Below the pieces are notes generated by a model. That model worked only from the letters and a program-made list of their open reading frames with translations. It was not told the origin of the DNA and did not search any database. From a gamma proteobacterium symbiont of Lucinoma myriamae (lineage in GTDB: Bacteria > Pseudomonadota > Gammaproteobacteria > GRL18), in contig JAHXIM010000391.1 in assembly GCA_025655635.1 (NCBI GenBank), positions 1 to 12,124 of the forward strand: a DNA stretch of 12,124 nt, read 5' to 3'. The position numbers and the translations under genes were made by a program. The number at the start of each line of letters is the position of its first letter. Within the stretch, counting starts at the first letter, position 1. Positions 1-6,905 of the stretch are shown one piece after another.

Positions 1-23
1 AAGCAATGGATCATTGCTTTTTT
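1..23 (+). terminator. Rho-independent terminator of a gene left of the window
   Basis: Perfect 8-bp stem AAGCAATG (1-8) / CATTGCTT (12-19) with a 3-base loop, followed by a run of T (18-23). The T-run lies on the plus-strand side, so it should end a plus-strand transcript that enters from outside the window. The stem may extend further left of base 1, which cannot be seen. Confidence 0.75.
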
Positions 24-490
24 GTCCCTGATATTTGTGCTGTATTATCACTTGTTTTTGATTCAAATTGATATCATATTTTTGTAACGAACGATAACAA
101 TATGATCATGAACAATAAAAATAGAATCAATATTGTACGATAATCTATTGTGTCATTGAGATTGTCATTTTTCAGGGTCGACTAAGTATTAATATTCACA
201 GTAAAAAGAGTTCATTATTTTTGGTTCATTTATGTCATATTTAAAATTTTCACAATAATACACACAATATAATGCTTTTATTCAAGGTTTTTGTTATAGT
301 TTAAATACCTTATTAATTTAGTTGGTTATTTTAGTATTGATTAAACTTTATTTAATCGATAATTCTAGATCGATAGCTCTAGCGTCGTTACAACTAATAA
401 TAAGAATGCTCTGGGACATCCACCAGAAAAGCGTATTTGATATTCTCAGCGCTTAATAGATAAAAAAGCCCTAAATATTGAGATTATAGT
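24..490. other. AT-rich non-coding stretch
   Basis: About 470 bases with no credible reading frame on either strand and no tRNA-like or rRNA-like structure. It is clearly more AT-rich than the genes around it. Minor structure only: two imperfect 14-bp direct repeats (356-369 and 370-383, 11 of 14 identical, starting TCGATA and containing TCTAG) and short inverted repeats within them (TCGAT 356-360 / ATCGA 369-373; CTAGA 365-369 / TCTAG 378-382). A TATAAT at 268-273 has no good -35 partner. It may simply be spacer plus the promoter region of the membrane-protein gene that follows. Confidence 0.6.
437..464 (+). promoter_or_regulatory. Candidate sigma70 promoter of the small membrane protein
   Basis: TTGATA (437-442, 5 of 6 to the -35 consensus), a 16-base spacer and GATAAA (459-464, 4 of 6 to the -10 consensus). 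Transcription would start near 470, leaving a leader of about 20 bases before the ATG at 491. It is a weak match in AT-rich DNA, where such matches arise by chance, so this is a candidate only. Confidence 0.3.
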
Positions 491-943
491 ATGACCAGTA
501 TAAGTAACTCTGATAATATTTATCAGAACCAGCATAAAATGAATAAAGTTGAAAAGAATGAGCCTGTTGTTCCGATAAAAGGCAATCAAAAGGAGACCAA
601 TATTGCAATATTGGCTGAAACACTGTTTCTTGCAAATCTTTTACTTATCCCGGTAATACCCTTTCTTGTGCTTTGGTATCTGTTTAGAAAGTATGCAAAT
701 AAACCTCATTCCATCGCTTACAATCACCTCCGACAAACTTTAATTGCCAGTGTTTTAGCTGGTGTTTTTATTGTTATTATCGTCGCTATTTTTTACTTCT
801 TCAGCAGCACGAGCGCCGCGATAACCTGGACAATTATTATTACTTACCTGACCTGCGTGCATAGTGTTTTCGTTATGCTGGGTATTTATGGATTGTCAAA
901 AGCAATGGTAGGGCAAACAGTGAAGTTTCCATTAATCGCTTAG
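491..943 (+). CDS. Small three-helix membrane protein, DUF4870-like
   Basis: A 150-aa protein with a polar, Lys/Asn/Gln-rich N-terminal tail (1-40) and three strongly hydrophobic segments, roughly residues 42-65, 83-105 and 111-135, so it is almost certainly an inner-membrane protein. The positively charged stretch R66-K67...K71 after the first segment, an Asn-His-Leu-Arg-Gln motif before the second (78-82) and a Gly-Gln-x-x-x-x-Phe-Pro-Leu end (141-148) resemble the layout of DUF4870 proteins, whose function is unknown. That assignment is pattern-based and tentative. The ATG at 491 is preceded by only a weak ribosome site (TGAGA, about 7 bases away). Met17 is a possible later start but has no better site. 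The gene stands alone on the plus strand and converges on the phosphatase gene with a 51-base gap, so nothing in its context indicates a role. Confidence 0.7.
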   Translation: MTSISNSDNIYQNQHKMNKVEKNEPVVPIKGNQKETNIAILAETLFLANLLLIPVIPFLVLWYLFRKYANKPHSIAYNHLRQTLIASVLAGVFIVIIVAIFYFFSSTSAAITWTIIITYLTCVHSVFVMLGIYGLSKAMVGQTVKFPLIA

Positions 944-994
944 CAGTTGAATAGAGATTCATGGATTTTTTTTATAAAAAGCCAAACTCACTTT

Positions 995-1795
995 TCAGTT
1001 GCTAATAAAATCAACCCATTGTTTTTGTAATAATTTATCGGTGCTTGCTATGACTTTTTTTGCATTTAATGATTCTTCAAAAACAGCTTTTCTGTCCATA
1101 GTGCATGTTAAACAACCAGATTCTTCGGCAATAAGTAACCCTGCAGCATAGTCCCACAGCATTTGTTTACCATGCAGATAGATATGGCATCTGCCCATTG
1201 CCAACCAGCACCAATCCAGAGCAACGGAGCCAAAACTTCGTTGTGAACGATATGGTGAGTCTGTAACCAGCTTAATGGACAAGTCATTGGGCAGGCGTTT
1301 AAAATCAACTATTGCCATACATTCAGATAAGTTTTCAGGTGGTGCAGCAGAGCGTAAAATTATCTGACTATTTAAGCGTGCACCCTCGCCTTTTATCGCA
1401 GTAAAACATTCATCACGAACCGGATCATAAATCAAACCAAGCACTGTTTCACTATTAACAATTAAAGCTAATGATATGGAAAAATAAGGTAATGTTGCGG
1501 CAAAATTACTGGTACCATCAATAGGATCAAGACACCAGTAACCCGAATGGTTTTCTGTAAAAAAAGAATTAAGCTCAGCTTCACTCAATTCTTCTGCAAA
1601 AAAACCAAATTCAGGAAAATACTTAGCTAACGCCGATTTAATGGCATTTTGAACATCAATATCAGCCTGTGTAATTAAAGAGCCATCAGCTTTACTTTGT
1701 GCCTTAACTTTTGAGTAACAGGGTAATAAAATCGAATTAGAAATACCTTTAATAATAGATTCTATCTCATTGATATTTAAATTTTTTTCATTCAT
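995..1795 (-). CDS. Inositol-monophosphatase-family (SuhB-like) sugar/alcohol phosphatase
   Basis: A 266-aa protein, close to the length of E. coli SuhB (267). It carries the family's metal-binding signatures: Glu68-Glu69 (FAEEL), the Asp-Pro-Ile-Asp-Gly-Thr motif at 90-95 with ligands D90 and D93, a Gly-Ser-x-Ala-Leu segment at 189-193, and Trp-Asp-Tyr-Ala-Ala-Gly at 214-219 with catalytic D215. These Mg-dependent cytoplasmic enzymes hydrolyse phosphate monoesters; members include inositol monophosphatase, SuhB, CysQ and the HisN type of histidinol-phosphatase. The sequence around the Asp motif is closer to SuhB than to HisN or CysQ, but the C-terminal half is divergent, so the substrate is uncertain. 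It is the last gene of the minus-strand block, 17 bases after the unknown 183-aa gene and probably co-transcribed with it. No clear ribosome site precedes the ATG, and no convincing terminator hairpin is visible after the stop. Confidence 0.85.
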   Translation of the reverse strand: MNEKNLNINEIESIIKGISNSILLPCYSKVKAQSKADGSLITQADIDVQNAIKSALAKYFPEFGFFAEELSEAELNSFFTENHSGYWCLDPIDGTSNFAATLPYFSISLALIVNSETVLGLIYDPVRDECFTAIKGEGARLNSQIILRSAAPPENLSECMAIVDFKRLPNDLSIKLVTDSPYRSQRSFGSVALDWCWLAMGRCHIYLHGKQMLWDYAAGLLIAEESGCLTCTMDRKAVFEESLNAKKVIASTDKLLQKQWVDFISN

Positions 1796-1812
1796 ATTAT
1801 TTGTGGATTGTA

Positions 1813-2364
1813 TTATTGATAAGTGTTGTTAAAGAAATAGCTGATATCACTCATTGCCTGAAATTCTTCAATCTTAATATCGGCTTTTTTGAAATCCAGA
1901 GCATCAGGGTAACCACTGGCCTGCTCGGCTTTTTGCTTAGCATCTTCACTCCAGCTAATGATCCAATGAGCAATTTCTGGAATATTATTACGTTCAATGA
2001 GTTCTGCAGCATTGTTTAATATCTGGTAAAAACCATTACGTGATAAAGAACTATAGATATCTGCCAATAAAGTAATATTATGCTGCTCCAAACCCTGTTG
2101 TAATTGCAGCATTTTTTCATGCATTAATTTATCACGGGTTTTAGCAGAATGAGCTTTTAAGCAATCCTGAATAGCCTGATAATTATCGCTACCCTGAGAG
2201 TCACTGGAGAAAGTACTGACAAAGGCCTCCAAAACATTGAGTGCCTCATGTACATTAGCAATATTTCTTGAACGGGAAATAATTTTATTACAAAAAGCAT
2301 CTAACTGCTTAGTATCAATCTTTAATGTAAGGCCAATATGAGAAGAAGAGGTATCTGGATTCAT
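1813..2364 (-). CDS. Unrecognised soluble 183-aa protein in the aromatic/serine operon
   Basis: I do not recognise this protein. It has 183 residues, no signal peptide and no hydrophobic segment long enough to span a membrane, so it is probably cytoplasmic. It reads as mainly alpha-helical, with amphipathic stretches at about 35-52, 62-106 and 113-150. The middle is rich in Gln, Lys and Glu, and there are only two Cys (25 and 68). A Trp-rich patch lies at 134-138 (W134, W138), and the C-terminus is Asn/Tyr-rich. No nucleotide-binding, metal-binding or DNA-binding motif is obvious. The gene lies 43 bases after tyrA and 17 bases before the phosphatase gene on the same strand, with no hairpin on either side, so it is probably co-transcribed. 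Upstream of the ATG at 2364 there is no clear purine-rich ribosome site. The reading frame is long and uninterrupted and its spacing fits the operon, which supports a real gene. Confidence 0.7.
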   Translation of the reverse strand: MNPDTSSSHIGLTLKIDTKQLDAFCNKIISRSRNIANVHEALNVLEAFVSTFSSDSQGSDNYQAIQDCLKAHSAKTRDKLMHEKMLQLQQGLEQHNITLLADIYSSLSRNGFYQILNNAAELIERNNIPEIAHWIISWSEDAKQKAEQASGYPDALDFKKADIKIEEFQAMSDISYFFNNTYQ

Positions 2365-2407
2365 TTTTATAAGCCGTAAACAATAAAGAAAAAATATAAA
2401 TTAAGGG

Positions 2408-3310
2408 TTAATCAGAGTTTTTGTTGGCGACAAATTCATCTCTACTCTGTTTTGCACGCGTAAAACTCTTCATTAAAAAATCACCATCACCCAGTTGCAA
2501 AGCATCACGTAATTGATTTAAATCAGAGCAGAAATAGTCAAGGTGCTCAAGCAAAGCCTCTTTATTAGCCAGACAAATATCCTGCCACATAGCAGGATCA
2601 CTGGAAGCTATTCGGGTAAAATCCCGGAAGCCGCCGGCTGCATTTTCAAAAATTTCCTGCTTTTCATCTAAAGTGGTTAAGGTATTAACCAGTGAAAAAG
2701 CCAGTAAATGGGGCAGATGACTGGTGGCAGCCAAAACAAGATCATGATGATGAGCATCCATCATCACCACTTGTGCACCCGCTGCTACCCACATTTGACT
2801 CACTATATTTACGGCATCAGGATTTGTCTGTTCAAGCGGTGTCAAAATAACACGATGATCCTGATAAAGTGTAGCAAAAGAAGCTTCTACACCAGTATTT
2901 TCAGTACCTGCTATAGGATGTCCAGGCACGAAATTTTCAGGCACGTGATTAAATACAGCTTTAGCCGCTTCAATTACACTGGACTTGGTACTACCGCCAT
3001 CGGTAATGATAGCACCTTCCTTCATTGTCTCTTTTATCTGCGAAAATACTGATTGAAAACTACCCACAGGTGTTGCGATAAAGATTAAATCGGAGGATTT
3101 GACCGCTTGTTTGATATCCTGGGAATAATCATCAATCACACCCAGTTCTACAGCTTTTTCAAGATTCGCAATATTACGTCCACAACCAGTGATATGCTTT
3201 ACCAGACCTGCCCGCCTGACAGCCTGCGCAAATGAGCCGCCAATTAAGCCCACACCAATAATACATAAGTGTTCAATTTTATTTACTGAGGCGGTATTAG
3301 ATGAGCTCAT
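2408..3310 (-). CDS. tyrA: Prephenate dehydrogenase TyrA (unfused)
   Basis: A 300-aa enzyme of the TyrA family that oxidatively decarboxylates prephenate to 4-hydroxyphenylpyruvate in tyrosine synthesis. Visible signatures are the N-terminal Rossmann motif Gly-Val-Gly-Leu-Ile-Gly-Gly (19-25), Thr-Asp-Gly-Gly-Ser-Thr-Lys-Ser (103-110), Gly-His-Pro-Ile-Ala-Gly (130-135) with the conserved catalytic His131, a His-rich segment H187-H189 through S197-H198-x-x-H201, and Gly-Gly-Phe-Arg-Asp-Phe-Thr-Arg (226-233). There is no chorismate mutase domain, which is on PheA instead, and no C-terminal AroA (EPSP synthase) fusion as in Pseudomonas. The second Rossmann strand ends in Gly-Cys-Gly-Arg (42-45) with no acidic residue, so NADP use is possible. 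The ATG overlaps the hisC stop as TGATG and lacks a good ribosome site of its own, suggesting coupled reinitiation. Confidence 0.93.
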   Translation of the reverse strand: MSSSNTASVNKIEHLCIIGVGLIGGSFAQAVRRAGLVKHITGCGRNIANLEKAVELGVIDDYSQDIKQAVKSSDLIFIATPVGSFQSVFSQIKETMKEGAIITDGGSTKSSVIEAAKAVFNHVPENFVPGHPIAGTENTGVEASFATLYQDHRVILTPLEQTNPDAVNIVSQMWVAAGAQVVMMDAHHHDLVLAATSHLPHLLAFSLVNTLTTLDEKQEIFENAAGGFRDFTRIASSDPAMWQDICLANKEALLEHLDYFCSDLNQLRDALQLGDGDFLMKSFTRAKQSRDEFVANKNSD

Positions 3311-4467
3311 CAGATTAATACTTTTTTAAGCGCTTCTAAAACCCGGTGATTTTCATCCATTGTACCAATGGATATTCTCAAGTGTTCCGGCATTTGATAA
3401 TTGGCAACAGGTCGGGTAATAACACCTTCATAGAGAAGTTTTTCATAGATAGCAGCGCTGTCTGCACCAGTTTGTACGCATACAAAATTACCCGCTGATG
3501 GAATATAATTCAAATCAAGTGATTTAAAACCATCAGTAAGATAAGTCATCCCCTGCCAATTCAAGTCAACTCCTAACTGCAAATGTTGTGTATCATCCAA
3601 AGCTATCGCTGCTGATTCCAAAGCAAAGGTATTATTATTGAAAGGTTGTCTGATACGGTTTAGCAGCTCAGCTATAGCACTTGATGAAAGAGAATAACCC
3701 ACTCTAAAGCTGGCTAAACCATAAGCTTTTGAAAATGTACGGGTAATGACCAGATTTTTAAAATCCGCTAATGAAGAAATCATTGAATGATAACTTTCTG
3801 AAAAACCTGACTGAGGGTGTGCGGCATATTCTTCATAAGCTTCATCAATAACAACAACAATATTTTTTGGTACTTTTTGTAAAAAAGTTCGTAAATCATC
3901 TGCTGATAAGCATGTACCTGTTGGATTGTTAGGATTGGCAATAAAAATTAAACGGGTTTTATCACTGATTGCTGTCAGCATAGCATCCAGATTATGCCCC
4001 CAGTTAACAGCCGGAGTAATTACAGCAGTAGCACCGATGGCCTGAGTGGCGATGGGGTAAACCGCAAAAGCATATTGTGAAAAAATGACTTCATCATTTT
4101 TACTGGCAAAGGTTCTGGCCAGCATATCTAAAATGTCGTTAGAACCATTACCCAGCGTAATTTGATCAATCGATAAGTCAGAAATTATTGGTGAAAATTT
4201 ATCAAGCAGTTTCTTTTTTAACACAAAACCATTGCCGTCAGGATAACGAGATAGTTCCTGAGGTTTTTTCAATAACGCGCTTAAGTGGCTAATTACATGA
4301 GGACTGGGACCTAATGGGTTTTCGTTAGAAGCAACCTTTACCGCATTTTTTACACCATATTCACGTTCTAATTCATCAACAGGCTTGCCCGGAATATAGG
4401 GATGTAAAAGAGCAACACATTCTACTGCTTGTGGACTTTTTGTTTTTAATAGAACGCTTTGCGACAT
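3310..4467 (-). CDS. hisC: Histidinol-phosphate aminotransferase HisC
   Basis: A 385-aa class I/II PLP-dependent aminotransferase. The family signatures appear in order: Ser-Asn-Glu-Asn-Pro-Leu-Gly-Pro-Ser (47-55), Gly-Asn-Gly-Ser-Asn-Asp (106-111), Asn-Pro-Asn-Asn-Pro-Thr-Gly (178-184), Asp-Glu-Ala-Tyr (208-211), Ser-Lys-Ala-Tyr-Gly-Leu (246-251) with the PLP Schiff-base lysine K247, Arg255 in Phe-Arg-Val-Gly-Tyr, and Arg-Ile-Ser-Ile-Gly-Thr (364-369). HisC converts imidazole-acetol phosphate to histidinol phosphate using glutamate. Homologues placed between pheA and tyrA are known to act also on phenylpyruvate and 4-hydroxyphenylpyruvate, so a double role in Phe and Tyr synthesis is likely by context but not visible in the residues. 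The ATG shares one base with the pheA stop (TAATG). An AAAGG stretch about 10 bases upstream, inside pheA, is its only ribosome-site candidate. Confidence 0.93.
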   Translation of the reverse strand: MSQSVLLKTKSPQAVECVALLHPYIPGKPVDELEREYGVKNAVKVASNENPLGPSPHVISHLSALLKKPQELSRYPDGNGFVLKKKLLDKFSPIISDLSIDQITLGNGSNDILDMLARTFASKNDEVIFSQYAFAVYPIATQAIGATAVITPAVNWGHNLDAMLTAISDKTRLIFIANPNNPTGTCLSADDLRTFLQKVPKNIVVVIDEAYEEYAAHPQSGFSESYHSMISSLADFKNLVITRTFSKAYGLASFRVGYSLSSSAIAELLNRIRQPFNNNTFALESAAIALDDTQHLQLGVDLNWQGMTYLTDGFKSLDLNYIPSAGNFVCVQTGADSAAIYEKLLYEGVITRPVANYQMPEHLRISIGTMDENHRVLEALKKVLI

Positions 4468-5588
4468 TATAAAACTGCCTTTGGATAAGAACCCAGTATT
4501 TTCATAATACGTGACTGCTGTTTAATTTCATCGAGTGCCGCAGCCACGGCAGGATTAGAAATGTGACCGTCAATATCAATAAAAAATAAATACTGCCATA
4601 AACCACTTTTTGAAGGTCTGGATTCAATACGTGTCATAGACAAATCTTTTTCTGCTAATGGTTTAAGCAAATTATGTAATGCACCGGATTTATTAGCAGA
4701 AGCAACCATAATTGATGTTTTATCTATGCTTCTGGAAACTGTATCATCAGCATCTCCAGTACAGGAGGGACCAACATCCTGTTTACCCAGAATAATGAAG
4801 CGAGTGGTATTATCAGGTTCATCTTCAATTTTTTCAGCCAGTAGATTAAGCTGGTATATTTGTGCTGCCGCAATACTGGCAATTGCAGCCGCGCCTTCCT
4901 CTTGTGAAGCAAGACGTGCTGCTTCAGCGTTACTATTGACAGGAATACGCTCAACATCAGGCAAACGGCTATCCAGCCATTCACGGCATTGAGCTAATGA
5001 TTGCTGATGAGAATAGATTTTTTTTATGTGGGACAGTGATTCATCACCAGACATTAAGTATTGATGAATTCTAAGAGAGACTTCGCCACAAATCTTTAAT
5101 GGCGATTCAATTAACATGTCAAGAGTATGGCTAATAATCCCTTCAGTGGAATTCTCAACCGGTACGACACCATAGTGACAAGAGTCTGCATCAACTTCAC
5201 GAAAGACTTCATCAATACTGGTAAAAGGTATTGTTTTTACGGAATGACCAAAGTGTTTTAAAGCAGCTGCTTGAGTAAAAGTTCCTTCAGGCCCCAGGAA
5301 CGCAATTTTCATTGGTTGTTCAAGGGCGAGGCAGGCTGACATGACTTCACGAAAAAGACGAGCCATCTCTTCATTACTAATAGGGCCTTGATTACGATCC
5401 ATTACTTTACGCAAGACCGATGCTTCACGTTCTGGACGATAAAATATAACTTTTTCACCATCTTTAACATGTGTCAGTTTAGCATCAGCTACTTTCTTTG
5501 CACAAGCAGCACGCAGATTCAGTAATAACTGAATCTGCTGATCAAGATCATCGATTTGATCACGTATTTTTATGAGATCATCACTCAA
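4467..5588 (-). CDS. pheA: Bifunctional chorismate mutase / prephenate dehydratase (P-protein)
   Basis: A 373-aa protein with three domains. Residues 1-92 form an AroQ-type helical chorismate mutase (Arg-Asp-Gln-Ile-Asp near 9-13, R51 and E54 in the Arg-Pro-Glu-Arg-Glu segment). Residues 93-270 form prephenate dehydratase (Gly-Pro-Glu-Gly-Thr-Phe at 99-104, Val-Pro-Val-Glu-Asn-Ser at 142-147, catalytic Thr-Arg-Phe at 262-264). Residues 290-373 form an ACT regulatory domain with Gly-Ala-Leu-His (302-305) and Glu-Ser-Arg-Pro (322-325), the signature of allosteric phenylalanine binding. It takes chorismate through prephenate to phenylpyruvate. The start is TTG (5588-5586); no in-frame ATG lies near it, and starting later would cut into the mutase domain. 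The gene follows serA by 48 bases without a hairpin and overlaps hisC by one base. Feedback control by phenylalanine through ACT is expected from the family. Confidence 0.95.
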   Translation of the reverse strand: MSDDLIKIRDQIDDLDQQIQLLLNLRAACAKKVADAKLTHVKDGEKVIFYRPEREASVLRKVMDRNQGPISNEEMARLFREVMSACLALEQPMKIAFLGPEGTFTQAAALKHFGHSVKTIPFTSIDEVFREVDADSCHYGVVPVENSTEGIISHTLDMLIESPLKICGEVSLRIHQYLMSGDESLSHIKKIYSHQQSLAQCREWLDSRLPDVERIPVNSNAEAARLASQEEGAAAIASIAAAQIYQLNLLAEKIEDEPDNTTRFIILGKQDVGPSCTGDADDTVSRSIDKTSIMVASANKSGALHNLLKPLAEKDLSMTRIESRPSKSGLWQYLFFIDIDGHISNPAVAAALDEIKQQSRIMKILGSYPKAVL

Positions 5589-5602
5589 GGCCTTCTATCC
5601 TA
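5586..5602 (-). promoter_or_regulatory. Ribosome site and TTG start of pheA
   Basis: On the minus strand AGGA (5602-5599) sits 9 bases before the TTG start (5588-5586). A second purine run, GAAGG (5595-5591), is only 2 bases from the TTG and too close to serve it. The start lies in the 8-bp palindrome AAGGCCTT (5587-5594). The rare start codon and split ribosome site may keep pheA translation below that of serA. Confidence 0.55.
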
Positions 5603-5636
5603 CTTAACGATTTTTGTAATAAAGTATTGGCAAAAC

Positions 5637-6812
5637 TTATGATAAAACTCTAACAGCAAGAACACCATCAATCGCTTCAAGGGCATCAACTATATCGGTA
5701 GGAACCGTGCCATTAACATCAACAATGGTATACGCTAGGTCACCTTTTGATTTATTAACCATATCAGAAATATTCAAGTTGGCATCAGCAAGCAATGAAG
5801 ATATTTGTCCCAGCATATTAGGAACGTTTGAGTTAGCAATCGTAATACGATGGCAGCCTTCAGCTTTAGGCATATTCACTTCAGGGAAATTGACTGATAA
5901 TTTAATATTGCCATTTTCTAAATATTCACGAACATTATTAGAAACAATAATGGCACAATTATCTTCTGCATCCTGAGTTGAAGCCCCTAAGTGAGGTAAA
6001 GTCACTACATTAGGTACATCTTTAAGCGTATTATTTGCAAAATCATTAATATAACCATAAACGTGACCTGATGTTAATGCTTCAGCCATCGCTTCATCAT
6101 CAATAATTCCACCACGGGCAAAGTTGAGAATGGTTGCTTCTTTCTTAAGCAGCTTAATACGGTCAGCATTAAGCATATTGCGTGTAACATCTATCAATGG
6201 AACATGAAATGTTAGAAAATCAACTTTTGGCAGCATGGCATCAAAACTAGCAGCTTGTTCTACACTTGAAGAAATCATCCAGGCACCTTCAACGGTTAAG
6301 CCAGGATCAAAACCAATCACATTCATACCTAGATCTTCAGCCACTTTAGCCACTGCACGACCAATGGCGCCCAGACCAACCACACCTAATGTTTTACCCG
6401 GTAATTCAAAACCACCAAAGTTTTTCTTACCGGCTTCAACAGCCTTGCTGATCTCTTCATCTGTACCTTCCTGACCTTTGGCAAACTCCCAGGCAGGGCC
6501 AATATGACGTGCAGACATCAGCATACCAGCAAGCACAAGCTCTTTGACTGCATTAGCATTTGCACCGGGTGCATTAAATACAGGAATACCTTTTGCACTC
6601 ATTTTATCAACAGGGATATTATTAACACCAGTACCTGCACGACCAACCGCTTTCAAACTTTCAGGAATTTCCATATCATGCATTTTAAAAGAACGCAGTA
6701 AAATACCATCCGGATGTTGAATTTCAGAGGCAATTTCATAGCTTTCTCTCGAAAACTTCTCAAGACCAGCCACAGAGATATTGTTTAGTGTTAAGATTTT
6801 ATTCATATTCAT
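5637..6812 (-). CDS. serA: D-3-phosphoglycerate dehydrogenase, short type with C-terminal ACT domain
   Basis: A 391-aa D-2-hydroxyacid dehydrogenase that oxidises 3-phosphoglycerate to 3-phosphohydroxypyruvate, the first step of serine synthesis. Visible parts are an N-terminal substrate half, including Gly-Arg-Ala-Gly-Thr-Gly-Val-Asn-Asn (57-65), the NAD motif Gly-Leu-Gly-Ala-Ile-Gly (146-151) with D169 at the end of the next strand, Ala-Arg-Gly-Gly (232-235) with the substrate arginine R233, and Leu-Pro-His-Leu-Gly-Ala-Ser-Thr (272-279) with catalytic H274. A C-terminal ACT domain occupies about 321-391 and probably senses serine. The glutamate that normally pairs with the histidine (E269 in E. 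coli SerA) is missing: the equivalent stretch after D257 reads Phe-Ala-Asn-Asn-Thr. Of two nearby ATGs the first (6812) is chosen because GGA sits 5 bases before it. It lies 93 bases after serC and 48 before pheA. Confidence 0.92.
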   Translation of the reverse strand: MNMNKILTLNNISVAGLEKFSRESYEIASEIQHPDGILLRSFKMHDMEIPESLKAVGRAGTGVNNIPVDKMSAKGIPVFNAPGANANAVKELVLAGMLMSARHIGPAWEFAKGQEGTDEEISKAVEAGKKNFGGFELPGKTLGVVGLGAIGRAVAKVAEDLGMNVIGFDPGLTVEGAWMISSSVEQAASFDAMLPKVDFLTFHVPLIDVTRNMLNADRIKLLKKEATILNFARGGIIDDEAMAEALTSGHVYGYINDFANNTLKDVPNVVTLPHLGASTQDAEDNCAIIVSNNVREYLENGNIKLSVNFPEVNMPKAEGCHRITIANSNVPNMLGQISSLLADANLNISDMVNKSKGDLAYTIVDVNGTVPTDIVDALEAIDGVLAVRVLS

Positions 6813-6826
6813 TGATTTCCATCGCT

Positions 6827-6854
6827 ACAGGGAATGGTACATCCCGTCCCCTGT
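6827..6854 (-). repeat. Hairpin just upstream of the serA ribosome site
   Basis: ACAGGG (6827-6832) pairs with CCCTGT (6849-6854) across a 16-base loop; the loop can form a further partial GGGATG/CATTCCC-like pairing. It ends 14 bases before the serA ATG. It could be an mRNA fold affecting serA translation or stability; no T-run follows, so it is not a terminator. Confidence 0.45.
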
Positions 6855-6866
6855 TAATTTCTTAAA

Positions 6867-6887
6867 CTGCTACTTATAAAGAAGCAG
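6867..6887 (-). repeat. Second hairpin in the serC-serA gap
   Basis: A 21-base inverted repeat, CTGCT/AGCAG outer arms (6867-6871 and 6883-6887) and CTT/AAG inner arms (6873-6875 and 6879-6881), with one mismatched pair between them and a 3-base loop. On the transcribed minus strand it is followed by TTTAAG rather than a T-run, so it is at most a weak terminator and more likely a processing or stability element between serC and serA. Confidence 0.45.
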
Positions 6888-6905
6888 ACTATTAAAGAGG
6901 TAATA

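Noticed and set aside
55..75. FNR-like TTGAT...ATCAA sites in the 1-490 region
   Set aside because: TTGAT halves occur but none pairs with ATCAA at the required 4-base spacing.
944..994. Bidirectional terminator between the convergent genes
   Set aside because: T-runs are present but I could not find a stem of reasonable length next to them.
1801..2019. A 72-codon plus-strand frame opposite the unknown 183-aa gene
   Set aside because: It is antisense to a frame with better operon spacing, has no ribosome site, and its hydrophobic look follows from the complementary strand's composition.
4724..4992. Overlapping open frames on both strands inside pheA, and similar ones inside mtnA, gyrA, serC, serA and tyrA
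   Set aside because: They lie in other frames of well-identified genes, lack ribosome sites, and their translations show no domain-like pattern.
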